DNA from: Pseudomonas sp. LS.1a
GTDB taxonomy: Bacteria; Pseudomonadota; Gammaproteobacteria; Pseudomonadales; Pseudomonadaceae
Reading direction: 5' to 3'
Length of the DNA stretch: 64,000 nt
NCBI RefSeq assembly: GCF_022533585.1
Contig: NZ_CP092827.1
Location: forward strand, 1,652,001-1,716,000
Both the position numbers and the translations under genes were made by a program. Below are positions 1 to 8,027 of this stretch, piece by piece (position 1 is the stretch's first letter; each line of letters begins with the position of its first letter). The notes beneath the pieces are model-generated. The model was not told the DNA's origin and ran no database searches. It was given only the letters and a program-made list of their open reading frames with translations.

Positions 1-1
1 G

Positions 2-1414
2 GTAGGGCCGAACTTCATCATCATCTTCCGCCTGTCGATGCTCGACCTGGTCGAGGGCGGCAGCAGCTGGGACGAGATCGAGCTGCTGGCCAAGGCCATC
101 GAGCACGCCGGCGCGACCCTGATCAACACCGGCATCGGCTGGCACGAAGCGCGTATCCCGACCATTGCCACCAAGGTGCCGCGCGCGGCGTTCAGCAAGG
201 TCACCGCCAAGCTGCGTGGCGTGGTGAACATTCCGCTGATCACCACCAATCGTATCAACACCCCGGAAGTGGCCGAGGCGGTGCTGGCCGAGGGTGATGC
301 CGACATGGTCTCGATGGCCCGGCCGTTCCTGGCCGACCCGGACTTCGTCAACAAGGCCGCTGCCGGCCGCGGCGACGAGATCAACACCTGCATCGGCTGC
401 AACCAGGCCTGCCTGGACCATACCTTCGGCGGCAAGCTGACCAGTTGCCTGGTCAACCCGCGCGCCTGCCACGAGACCGAGCTCAACTACCTGCCCGTGC
501 GCGCCGTGAAGCGCATTGCCGTGGTCGGTGCCGGCCCGGCCGGCCTGGCGGCAGCCACGGTAGCGGCCGAGCGCGGCCACGCGGTGACCCTGTTCGATGC
601 TGCCAGCGAGATCGGCGGGCAGTTCAATGTGGCCAAGCGGGTGCCGGGAAAGGAAGAGTTCCATGAAACCTTGCGTTACTTCCGCAACAAGGTCAAAAGC
701 ACGGGCGTGGACCTGCGCCTGAACACCCGGGTCAATGTGCAGTCCCTGGTGGACGGTGGCTATGACGAAATCATCCTGGCCACCGGCATCGCTCCGCGCA
801 CGCCGGCCATCCCCGGTGTCGAGCATGCCAAGGTGCTCAGCTACCTGGACGTGCTGCTCGAGCGCAAGCCGGTGGGCAAGGCTGTCGCGGTGATTGGCGC
901 GGGTGGTATCGGTTTCGACGTTTCCGAGTACCTGGTGCATCAGGGCGTTGCCACCAGCCAGGACCGTGAGGCGTTCTGGAAGGAGTGGGGCATCGACACC
1001 CATCTGCAGGCGCGTGGTGGCGTGGCCGGGATCAAGGCCGAGCCGCATGCCCCTGCGCGGCAGGTGTACCTGTTGCAGCGCAAGAAATCCAAGGTGGGTG
1101 ACGGCCTGGGCAAGACCACCGGCTGGATTCACCGTACCGGGTTGAAGAACAAGCGGGTGCAGATGCTCAACAGCGTCGAGTACCTGGGCATCGACGATGC
1201 CGGCCTGCACATTCGCGTGGCTGATGGCGAGCCGCAGGTGCTGGCGGTGGACAACGTGGTCATCTGTGCCGGGCAGGAGCCGCTGCGCGAACTGCAGGAC
1301 GGGCTGGTGGCGGCGGGGCAGTCGGTGCACCTGATTGGTGGGGCCGATGTGGCGGCGGAGCTGGATGCCAAGCGGGCGATCAACCAGGGTTCGAGACTGG
1401 CGGCTGAGCTCTGA
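2..1414 (+). CDS. fadH: 2,4-dienoyl-CoA reductase (NADPH), C-terminal part, cut by window start
   Basis: Reduces 2,4-dienoyl-CoA esters during beta-oxidation of polyunsaturated fatty acids. The frame is open back to base 2 with no start, so the N-terminal part of the TIM barrel lies outside; about 470 residues of a roughly 670-residue family protein are seen. The end of the OYE-like barrel (NTGIGWHEARIP, MARPFLADPDF) is followed by the 4Fe-4S cysteine cluster CIGCNQAC with a further Cys downstream (about bases 388-470). Next come an FAD-binding Rossmann motif VVGAGPAGLAAA (about 520-560) and a second dinucleotide-binding motif VIGAGGIGFDVSEY (about 890-930). This domain order is specific to the FadH/trimethylamine dehydrogenase group, and the motifs match FadH best. 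A REP pair follows the stop. Confidence 0.93.
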   Translation, partial: VGPNFIIIFRLSMLDLVEGGSSWDEIELLAKAIEHAGATLINTGIGWHEARIPTIATKVPRAAFSKVTAKLRGVVNIPLITTNRINTPEVAEAVLAEGDADMVSMARPFLADPDFVNKAAAGRGDEINTCIGCNQACLDHTFGGKLTSCLVNPRACHETELNYLPVRAVKRIAVVGAGPAGLAAATVAAERGHAVTLFDAASEIGGQFNVAKRVPGKEEFHETLRYFRNKVKSTGVDLRLNTRVNVQSLVDGGYDEIILATGIAPRTPAIPGVEHAKVLSYLDVLLERKPVGKAVAVIGAGGIGFDVSEYLVHQGVATSQDREAFWKEWGIDTHLQARGGVAGIKAEPHAPARQVYLLQRKKSKVGDGLGKTTGWIHRTGLKNKRVQMLNSVEYLGIDDAGLHIRVADGEPQVLAVDNVVICAGQEPLRELQDGLVAAGQSVHLIGGADVAAELDAKRAINQGSRLAAEL

Positions 1415-1437
1415 GGTTGCCGGGGCCGCTGTGCGGC

Positions 1438-1527
1438 CCTGTGGGAGCGGGTTCACCCGCGAAGAGGGCTACGCGGTGCATGGCACCGGCTGCGCCGATG
1501 TTCGCGGGTGAACCCGCTCCCACAGGG
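1438..1527. repeat. REP element pair (inverted)
   Basis: Two REP units face each other: CCTGTGGGAGCGGGTTCACC at the left and its inverted counterpart ending in CCCGCTCCCACAGGG at the right, about 35 bases apart. This is the P. putida-type REP doublet. It lies directly after fadH and may act as a transcript 3' end stabiliser. Confidence 0.85.
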
Positions 1528-1568
1528 GGCGCAAAGCGCCCCCGGGATTTCACTGGTAAACTCGCAGC

Positions 1569-2459
1569 ATGCTCCTCGACCTTCCCCAAGCCCCCCTGCG
1601 CCCTCTGACCCTGCCTTGGCTGGAAACCGCCAAGGTCGAAGCCGCCATCCTGCGCCTGGACCTGATCGACCCGCTGATCAGCGGCAACAAGTGGTTCAAG
1701 CTGCGCCATCACCTGCAGCACGCCACGGCCAGCAACGCACCGGGCCTGATCAGCCTCGGCGGCAACCATTCCAATCACCTGCACGCCCTGGCCGCCGCCG
1801 GCAAGCGCTTCGGCTTCGCCACCGCCGGCCTGCTGCGCGGCCACGCCCAGGACACGCCAACCGTGCGTGACCTGCAGGCGCTGGGCATGGAACTGCACTG
1901 GCTGGGCTATGGCGGTTATCGCGCGCGAAACGAAGCGGGTTTCTGGGCGCCTTGGCAGGCACGCTATCCGGGCTGGCACTGCATCCCCGAAGGGGGTGGC
2001 GGGCTGGCCGGTGCACAGGGCTGCGCGCTGCTCATGCAGCAGGCGCGCGGGCAAATCGCGGCACTGGGCTGGTCGGGCTACGACGCCTGGTGGCTGGCCG
2101 CCGGAACGGGGACTACCCTGGCCGGCCTGGTAATGGCCGAGGCGGGCGCACATGTCGTGCATGGCGCATTGGCTGTACCCAGGGATCATGGTGTGGCGGA
2201 GGCGGTAGCGACACTGGCCGGCGCGCATGGCTACCAGTTGCACGACGCCTGCCGTGGCGGTTTTGGCAAATTCGATGATGAGCTGCTGGCGTTCATCGCC
2301 GACTGCGAGCGACACACCGGCGTGCCGCTCGAAGCCTTGTACACTGGCAAGGCTCTGCTGGCCCTGCGAGAGCAGGTGGGTGCCGGGCTGTTCGCGCCCG
2401 GCACCCGCCTGATCGTGGTGCACACCGGCGGCCTGCAGGGCCGGCGCGGTTACTTGTAA
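1569..2459 (+). CDS. 1-aminocyclopropane-1-carboxylate deaminase / D-cysteine desulfhydrase family protein
   Basis: PLP-dependent enzyme of the tryptophan-synthase-beta fold, 296 residues. The PLP lysine is K41 in SGNKWFKLR. SLGGNHSNH, which binds the substrate carboxylate and cofactor, follows at about residue 60, and GTGTTLAGL lies near residue 180. The family contains D-cysteine desulfhydrases and ACC deaminases; at this length and without closer comparison I cannot decide the substrate, and D-cysteine or related D-amino acid breakdown is the likelier role. It starts at the ATG at 1569; the upstream Shine-Dalgarno is weak. Its end overlaps the convergent cytochrome b561 gene by 10 bases. 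Confidence 0.82.
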   Translation: MLLDLPQAPLRPLTLPWLETAKVEAAILRLDLIDPLISGNKWFKLRHHLQHATASNAPGLISLGGNHSNHLHALAAAGKRFGFATAGLLRGHAQDTPTVRDLQALGMELHWLGYGGYRARNEAGFWAPWQARYPGWHCIPEGGGGLAGAQGCALLMQQARGQIAALGWSGYDAWWLAAGTGTTLAGLVMAEAGAHVVHGALAVPRDHGVAEAVATLAGAHGYQLHDACRGGFGKFDDELLAFIADCERHTGVPLEALYTGKALLALREQVGAGLFAPGTRLIVVHTGGLQGRRGYL

Positions 2460-2995
2460 GGCAGCATGCGCAGCAGTGTGTTGTCGCGCTGCACATAGTG
2501 GTGATACAGCCCGGCCAGCGCATGCAGGCCGATCAGCCAGTATCCCCAAGTGCCTATGCTTTCATGCCAGCCTTTGAAGAACTTGGCCTGGTCCGGGTTC
2601 GGGCCGATCAGGTGCGGCAGCTCCAGGCCGAAGAACGGCACCGGTTTGTCGGCGGCGCTGAGGATAAGCCAGCCGGCCAGCGGCAGGATGATCATCAGCA
2701 GGTACAACGCCAGGTGCATCAGGTGCGAAAGGCCTGTCTGCCAGGCCGCTGGCTTGGGCACGATGGGCGGGGTCGGGCTGCTCAGGCGCATGGCCAGGCG
2801 CAGCCAGACCAGCACGAACACGCTGAGCCCGAGCATGAAGTGCAGATCCTTCATCAGGTTGCGCTCGACACTGTCCTTGGGGAACAGGCCACGCAGTTCG
2901 ATAAGGGCATAGACAGCGGCCAGCAGCACCAGCATCAGCCAGTGCAGGGCAATGGACAGGCGCGTGTAATGGGTCGCGGGGGTGGATGAAACCAT
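2450..2995 (-). CDS. Cytochrome b561 family protein
   Basis: Small inner-membrane dihaem cytochrome b of 181 residues that passes electrons from quinol, as in E. coli CybB. Four hydrophobic segments are evident (about residues 15-33, 52-70, 92-112 and 148-165). Candidate haem ligands are H18 (ALHWLM), H52 (DLHFMLG), H144 (GWHESIG) and H158 (LHALAG). The ATG at 2995 gives the usual short cytosolic N-terminus. It converges on the PLP enzyme and appears to be transcribed alone. Confidence 0.88.
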   Translation of the reverse strand: MVSSTPATHYTRLSIALHWLMLVLLAAVYALIELRGLFPKDSVERNLMKDLHFMLGLSVFVLVWLRLAMRLSSPTPPIVPKPAAWQTGLSHLMHLALYLLMIILPLAGWLILSAADKPVPFFGLELPHLIGPNPDQAKFFKGWHESIGTWGYWLIGLHALAGLYHHYVQRDNTLLRMLPYK

Positions 2996-3108
2996 GATCG
3001 GTCCTCGTCATCAGGTCGGAATGGCGCTCTTGCTGGCGCTCAGGTAGTACTGTAATGGCTACGGGGAACAAATCTTTGCGCCAGGTCTGTGAAAATTGTG
3101 TTGTCTGC

Positions 3109-3146
3109 ACCGGCCTCTTCGCGGGCAAGCCCGCGAAGAGGCCGGT
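3109..3146. repeat. REP palindrome, perfect 17-bp arms
   Basis: ACCGGCCTCTTCGCGGG and its exact inverse flank a 4-base loop (CAAG). It is a REP unit that lies upstream of the cytochrome b561 gene and just past the DUF1853 stop codon, so it could terminate or protect the DUF1853 transcript. Confidence 0.85.
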
Positions 3147-3156
3147 ACAGCTGACA

Positions 3157-4089
3157 TCATGCCTCGGGGGAAAATGGCCAACTGTCAGCCACCAGAAACA
3201 CCCGTTCCACCTCCTGCCAGGCGCCATCAGCTTCTTGCTCCAACCTCACCAGCAACTGCGCCGGTGCCTGCCGCTCCAGCACATGCAGCCACGCCGCAAA
3301 CTGCTCCACCGCCCAGCTCTCAATCGCCTCGACCCGCGCCGGCGCCAGCCAGGCATGCCGTTGCAGCGGCTGCCAATGTTCCCCTTCAGCCATGGCCCAG
3401 TCCCGTCGCCGCACCCAGCGCCCGCGCAAATGTTGCGGGTTGGCGCCTTGCGGTGGCTGCGCATGCCCAGGCCACGGGTAGAACAGGTAGCCACCCAGCC
3501 ACACATGTGCCTGCACCTGCTCCACCCCCAGCTGCGCCAGCACCTCGCGGCTGTGCGCCCCCGCCGACATGGGCAACTGGTGCCGCGCCAGGTGCGCCAG
3601 TTTGCTTCCCAGTCGGTCATGGCAGCCCGGTCCCAGCCAGGCGGCGGGGTCCTGCCCGGCGTGTTCCGGGCCCAGGTACAGCTTGATGGCCAGTTCCAGG
3701 TGGTGCACGCCGTCGCGGTCGCGCAGCACCACGTCCAGTTCGCCCAGGGTGCGCCCGCCGTCGCGTATCGCCAGGTTGGCCGCCAGCAGTTCGATGCCCG
3801 GCGCCTGGCCCAGGGCGAATTGCCACAGGCGTTCGTAGTAATGCCCCAGGCGCCGGCTGCCCAGTTGCGCCAGCCAGTCGCGCAATGGGCGGTCGTCGTC
3901 ATCCAGCGCCTGCAGCCAGTCTGCAAGGCGCTGCGGCTGATCCGCCCACAGGCTGCCTGCCAGCGGGTGGCGCTGGGGGCAGGGCGGGGTGCTGAGCAAC
4001 GGGGGCGACAGCAGGGCCCAGGCCAGGTCGCGCACGTGGGGGCGGCGTAGCTGCCGGGGCAGGTGGTGGAGCAGGGCGAATGGCATCAT
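3157..4089 (-). CDS. DUF1853 family protein
   Basis: 310-residue protein of unknown function, recognised from the family pattern: a helical N-terminus with HHLPRQLRRPHVRDLAWAL, then RRLGHYYERLWQFAL (about residue 80), then GELDVVLRD followed by HHLELAIKLYLG (about 115-140). The acidic and Lys residues on consecutive predicted strands recall a PD-(D/E)XK nuclease core, but the E-to-K spacing is not canonical, so this is only a hint. The ATG at 4089 is preceded by an 88-base gap to divergent nadK, so the two probably share a promoter region. Confidence 0.8.
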   Translation of the reverse strand: MMPFALLHHLPRQLRRPHVRDLAWALLSPPLLSTPPCPQRHPLAGSLWADQPQRLADWLQALDDDDRPLRDWLAQLGSRRLGHYYERLWQFALGQAPGIELLAANLAIRDGGRTLGELDVVLRDRDGVHHLELAIKLYLGPEHAGQDPAAWLGPGCHDRLGSKLAHLARHQLPMSAGAHSREVLAQLGVEQVQAHVWLGGYLFYPWPGHAQPPQGANPQHLRGRWVRRRDWAMAEGEHWQPLQRHAWLAPARVEAIESWAVEQFAAWLHVLERQAPAQLLVRLEQEADGAWQEVERVFLVADSWPFSPEA

Positions 4090-4177
4090 CCTGCGAGCAT
4101 AGCCGGTTTGCCGCTACCCGGTGGTTTCGCCCATAATCGCGGCATAGTCACCCGCCGCAGAGCCTCGCAGGAGCCCC

Positions 4178-5068
4178 ATGGAGCAATTTCGCAATATTGG
4201 TATCATCGGCCGCCTTGGCAGCTCGCAGGTGCTCGACACCATTCGCCGACTGAAAAAATTTCTCCTCGAGCGCCACCTGCACGTGATCCTCGAGGACACC
4301 ATCGCCGAAGTATTGCCCGGCCATGGCCTGCAAACCTCCACCCGCAAGCTGCTGGGCGAGGTCTGTGACCTGGTCATCGTGGTCGGCGGCGACGGCAGCC
4401 TGCTGGGTGCCGCCCGTGCCCTGGCCCGGCACAACATTCCGGTGCTGGGCATCAACCGTGGCAACCTGGGCTTCCTTACCGATATCCGCCCCGACGAGCT
4501 GGAAGAGAAGGTTGCCGAAGTGCTCGACGGCCATTACCTGGTGGAAAACCGCTTCCTGCTGCAGGCCGAGGTACGCCGCCATAACGAAGCCATTGGCCAG
4601 GGTGATGCGCTGAACGACGTGGTACTGCATCCGGGCAAGTCCACGCGCATGATCGAGTTCGAGATCTACATCGACGGCCAGTTCGTCTGCAGCCAGAAGG
4701 CCGACGGCCTGATCGTCGCCACCCCCACCGGCTCCACCGCCTACGCGCTGTCGGCCGGCGGCCCGATCATGCACCCCAAGCTCGACGCCATCGTCATCGT
4801 GCCGATGTACCCACACACCCTGTCGGGCCGGCCAATCGTGGTCGACGGCAACAGCGAGCTGAAGATCGTGGTGTCCAAGGACCTGCAGATCTACCCGCAA
4901 GTATCCTGTGACGGCCAGAACCACTTCACCTGCGCCCCCGGCGACACCATCACGGTGAGCAAGAAGCCGCAGAAGCTGCGCCTGATCCACCCGCTCGACC
5001 ACAATTACTACGAGGTCTGCCGCACCAAGCTCGGTTGGGGCAGCCGTTTGGGAAGCAGGGACGACTGA
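4178..5068 (+). CDS. nadK: NAD kinase
   Basis: Phosphorylates NAD to NADP in the cytosol. 296 residues, normal for the bacterial enzyme. GGDGS at residues 70-74 carries the catalytic Asp72. It is followed by NRGNLGFLTD (about 94-103), LNDVVLHPG (about 146-154) and the NAD-binding TPTGSTAYALSAGGP (about 182-196). An AGGAG sequence precedes the ATG at 4178. The stop overlaps the start of the next gene (TGATG), indicating translational coupling in a nadK-phosphoesterase-rhomboid operon. Confidence 0.96.
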   Translation: MEQFRNIGIIGRLGSSQVLDTIRRLKKFLLERHLHVILEDTIAEVLPGHGLQTSTRKLLGEVCDLVIVVGGDGSLLGAARALARHNIPVLGINRGNLGFLTDIRPDELEEKVAEVLDGHYLVENRFLLQAEVRRHNEAIGQGDALNDVVLHPGKSTRMIEFEIYIDGQFVCSQKADGLIVATPTGSTAYALSAGGPIMHPKLDAIVIVPMYPHTLSGRPIVVDGNSELKIVVSKDLQIYPQVSCDGQNHFTCAPGDTITVSKKPQKLRLIHPLDHNYYEVCRTKLGWGSRLGSRDD

Positions 5069-6039
5069 TGCTCGATCCGGCGCGAAGTTTCGACATCATC
5101 GGTGACGTGCACGGTTGTGCGCTGACCCTTGAACGCCTGCTCGACGCCCTCGGTTACAAGCGTGTGGCCGGCGTGTGGCGCCACCCGCGGCGCCAGGCGC
5201 TGTTCCTTGGCGACATCGTCGACCGCGGGCCCCGCATCCGCGAGGCGCTGCACATCGTCCACGACATGGTCGAGGCCGGCCAGGCGTTCTGCATCATGGG
5301 CAACCACGAATACAACGCCCTGGGTTGGGTCACCCCGGCACTGCCCGGCAGCGGCAAGGCCTTTGTGCGCGAACATACGCCGCGCCACGCCCGGCTGATC
5401 GACGAAACCCTGACCCAGTTCGCCAACCACCCCGCTGACTGGCACGACTTCGTCAACTGGTTCTACGAATTGCCACTGTTCGTCGACGCCGGGCGCTTCC
5501 GCCTGGTGCATGCCTGCTGGGACCCGCGGCTGATCGAGCCGCTGCGCCAGCAGTACCCCGACGGGTGCATCGACGAGCACTTCATCCAGGCCTCGGCGGT
5601 GAGCAGCAGCTTTGCCGCCACCGTGTGCAACCGCCTGCTGCGCGGCACCGACATGCGCCTGCCGGACGGCCTGACCCTGACTGGCGGCGACGGCCTGACC
5701 CGCGCCTTCTTCCGCACCAAGTTCTGGGAAGAAGACCCGCAAACCTATGGCGACATCGTGTTCCAGCCCGACGCCCTGCCCGCGGAAGTCGCCAGCACCC
5801 CACTCAGCCACAGCCAGAAGAACGCCTTGCTGCGCTATGCCGAAGATGAGCCCATGCTGTTCGTCGGCCACTACTGGCGCAGCGGCCGCCCGGCGCCGAT
5901 CCGCGCCAACCTGGCCTGCCTGGACTACAGCGCCGTGCTCTACGGCAAGCTGGCCGCCTACCGCCTGGATGATGAAACCCGCATCGACCCGCACAAGTTC
6001 GTCTGGGTCGACGTTGACCGCCCACAGGCCAACCAATGA
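5068..6039 (+). CDS. Metallophosphoesterase (calcineurin-like, PP2A/Ap4A-hydrolase type)
   Basis: Cytosolic metal-dependent phosphoesterase of 323 residues. The three metal-site blocks are in order: GDVHG at 12-16, GDIVDRGP from 48, and GNHE at 78-81. I chose the ATG at 5068, which overlaps the nadK stop; an upstream in-frame ATG at 5035 would lie inside nadK and lacks family support. The substrate is unknown; relatives hydrolyse phosphoprotein or dinucleoside polyphosphates. It overlaps the next gene by 4 bases (ATGA), so the three genes look cotranscribed. Confidence 0.87.
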   Translation: MLDPARSFDIIGDVHGCALTLERLLDALGYKRVAGVWRHPRRQALFLGDIVDRGPRIREALHIVHDMVEAGQAFCIMGNHEYNALGWVTPALPGSGKAFVREHTPRHARLIDETLTQFANHPADWHDFVNWFYELPLFVDAGRFRLVHACWDPRLIEPLRQQYPDGCIDEHFIQASAVSSSFAATVCNRLLRGTDMRLPDGLTLTGGDGLTRAFFRTKFWEEDPQTYGDIVFQPDALPAEVASTPLSHSQKNALLRYAEDEPMLFVGHYWRSGRPAPIRANLACLDYSAVLYGKLAAYRLDDETRIDPHKFVWVDVDRPQANQ

Positions 6040-6914
6040 ACGTTATCGAAGTGATGCGCCTGCCGCTGTCGGTCGACCTCAGCGGCTTCGTCCAACTGTT
6101 GCAGCGCCTGCAGGTGCCGCACCGGGTCAGCGAGGAGGGCGAGGTGCAGGTGCTCTGGGCCCCCGACACCCTGGCTGCAGACGTCCGCGAGCTCTACCAG
6201 CGCTACCCCGACGGCAATGCCGACCTGCCAGCCACCGCCGACCCTGTGGGCGCGGGCATGCCCGCGAAAGGGCCCTCCCTGGCGGAACAGGCCCGCGCTT
6301 GCAAAGTCACCACCATAATCCTGCTGTTGTGTTTCATCGTCGCCGGCCTTACGGGCCTGGGCGAAAACTTCACTACCATCAGCTGGTTCACCTTCCTCGA
6401 CTTCCGCGTCCAGGGCGACTACCTGTACTTCAGCCCGCTGGCGCAAAGCCTGGACGAAGGCCAGTGGTGGCGCCTGGTATCGCCCATGCTGCTGCACTTC
6501 GGCGTGCTGCACCTGGCCATGAACAGCCTGTGGTACTGGGAACTGGGCAAACGCATCGAACTGCGCCAGGGCCCGTGGGCGCTGCTTGGCCTGACCCTGC
6601 TGTTCAGCCTGGTGTCCAACCTGGCCCAGCACTACAGCAGCGGTCCGAGCCTGTTCGGTGGCCTGTCCGGCGTGCTGTACGGCCTGCTCGGGCATATCTG
6701 GCTGTACCAGTGGCGGGCGCCCAACCGTTACTTCGACCTGCCCAAGGGCGTGCTGGTGATGATGCTGATCTGGCTGGTGGTGTGCCTGAGCGGCGTGATC
6801 GACACCCTGGGCCTTGGCCAGATCGCCAACGCCGCCCATGTCGGCGGGCTGCTCATCGGATGCCTGACCGGGCTCTTGGGTGGGGCGCTGGCCCGGCGTA
6901 AACTGTCGGCTTGA
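6036..6914 (+). CDS. Rhomboid-family intramembrane serine protease
   Basis: Cleaves transmembrane substrates within the inner membrane. 292 residues: a cytosolic N-terminal domain (1-65), a linker, then about six membrane segments. The catalytic dyad is S211 in GLSGVLYG and H268 in NAAHVGG; WRLVSPMLLHFGVLHLAMN supplies the HxxxxHxxxN loop typical of GlpG. The linker between the cytosolic domain and the first membrane segment (about residues 70-80) is encoded by a REP-like DNA element, listed separately. It is coupled to the phosphoesterase upstream; yeaC follows after 13 bases. Confidence 0.9.
   Translation: MNVIEVMRLPLSVDLSGFVQLLQRLQVPHRVSEEGEVQVLWAPDTLAADVRELYQRYPDGNADLPATADPVGAGMPAKGPSLAEQARACKVTTIILLLCFIVAGLTGLGENFTTISWFTFLDFRVQGDYLYFSPLAQSLDEGQWWRLVSPMLLHFGVLHLAMNSLWYWELGKRIELRQGPWALLGLTLLFSLVSNLAQHYSSGPSLFGGLSGVLYGLLGHIWLYQWRAPNRYFDLPKGVLVMMLIWLVVCLSGVIDTLGLGQIANAAHVGGLLIGCLTGLLGGALARRKLSA
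6245..6274 (+). repeat. REP unit embedded in the rhomboid coding sequence
   Basis: Thirty bases differ at only two positions from the REP unit near 63955 (TGTGGGAGCGGG..CCCGCGAAAGGGCC). It is read in frame as VGAGMPAKGP in the rhomboid linker. REP units are normally intergenic, so this one looks like an insertion tolerated in a flexible linker. Confidence 0.8.
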
Positions 6915-6927
6915 ATCAGGAGACACT

Positions 6928-7188
6928 ATGTCCACTTTCGCGCAAATGATCGAAAACATCACCCCGGAAATTTACGAGAGCCTGAAACTGGCCGTGGAAA
7001 TCGGCAAATGGTCGGATGGCCGCAAGCTCACCGCCGAGCAGAAAGAGCTGTCGCTGCAGGCGGTAATCGCCTGGGAAATGAAAAACCTGCCCGAAGACCA
7101 GCGCACCGGCTACATGGGCCCACAGGAATGCGCGTCGAAGTCTGCACCGATTGCCAACATTCTGTTCAAGTCGGACTCGGTACATTGA
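6928..7188 (+). CDS. YeaC-like DUF1315 family protein
   Basis: Small soluble protein of 86 residues, family function unknown. MSTFAQMIENITPEIYESLK at the start and the CASKSAPI region near the end match the YeaC family. The ATG at 6928 has an AGGAGA Shine-Dalgarno 6 bases upstream. It is coupled to the DUF2797 gene, whose proposed TTG start overlaps this stop; the pairing is common in gammaproteobacteria as far as I recall. Confidence 0.85.
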   Translation: MSTFAQMIENITPEIYESLKLAVEIGKWSDGRKLTAEQKELSLQAVIAWEMKNLPEDQRTGYMGPQECASKSAPIANILFKSDSVH

Positions 7189-8015
7189 TCGAACTCGCGC
7201 GTGGCTCGTTGAGCAAGATGGCGGTAAGCCTGCAGGCGCCAGTGGTGCAGTACAGCTTCCGCCTGGATGACACACAGGTGCCGGTCAACCCGCTGATCGG
7301 CCAACGCCTGCGCCTGGAATACCTCGGCGCCATTCACTGCAGCCATTGCGGCAAGCGCACCAAGACCAGCTTCAGCCAGGGTTACTGCTACCCGTGCATG
7401 ACCCGGCTGGCCCAGTGCGACGTGTGCATCATGGCCCCGGAAAAGTGCCACTACGACGCCGGCACCTGCCGCGAACCGTCGTGGGGCGAACAGTTCTGCA
7501 TGACCGATCACGTGGTCTACCTGGCCAACTCGTCGGGGATCAAGGTCGGTATCACCCGCGCCACCCAGTTGCCCACCCGCTGGCTTGACCAGGGCGCCAG
7601 CCAGGCCCTGCCGATCGTGCGCGTGGCCACTCGCCAGCAGTCCGGCCTGGTCGAAGACTTGCTGCGCAGCCAGGTGCCGGACCGCACCAACTGGCGCACC
7701 CTGCTCAAAGGCGACGCCGAGGAACTCGATCTGGTTGCAATTCGTGCACAGGTTTTCGACGCCTGCGCCGATGGCCTGCGCGAACTGCAGGGCCGCTTTG
7801 GCCTGCAGGCGATCCAGCCACTGCGCGACGCGGAAGTGGTACAGATGAAATACCCGGTCGAGGCCTACCCGAAAAAGATCGTCAGCTTCAACCTCGACAA
7901 GGACCCGGTAGTGGAAGGCACGCTGCTGGGCATCAAGGGCCAGTACCTGATCTTCGACACCGGTGTGATCAATATTCGCAAGTACACGGCCTACCAGCTG
8001 GCCGTGCTCCAGTAA
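7185..8015 (+). CDS. DUF2797 family protein (zinc ribbon plus GIY-YIG-like domain)
   Basis: About 276 residues. A Cys-rich segment begins at C52 (CSHCGK) and continues through YCYPC, CDVC and a C/H-rich stretch, suggesting zinc binding. From about residue 111, VYLANSSGIKVGITR, then RWLDQGA and a downstream Glu (GLVEDLL), resemble the GIY-YIG nuclease fold. The start is uncertain: TTG at 7185 overlaps the yeaC stop and gives a plausible IELARGSLSKM N-terminus; ATG at 7218 is the alternative. Function unknown; nucleic-acid binding or cleavage is an inference. Confidence 0.78.
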   Translation: MIELARGSLSKMAVSLQAPVVQYSFRLDDTQVPVNPLIGQRLRLEYLGAIHCSHCGKRTKTSFSQGYCYPCMTRLAQCDVCIMAPEKCHYDAGTCREPSWGEQFCMTDHVVYLANSSGIKVGITRATQLPTRWLDQGASQALPIVRVATRQQSGLVEDLLRSQVPDRTNWRTLLKGDAEELDLVAIRAQVFDACADGLRELQGRFGLQAIQPLRDAEVVQMKYPVEAYPKKIVSFNLDKDPVVEGTLLGIKGQYLIFDTGVINIRKYTAYQLAVLQ

Positions 8016-8027
8016 AAGGACCTCTAC

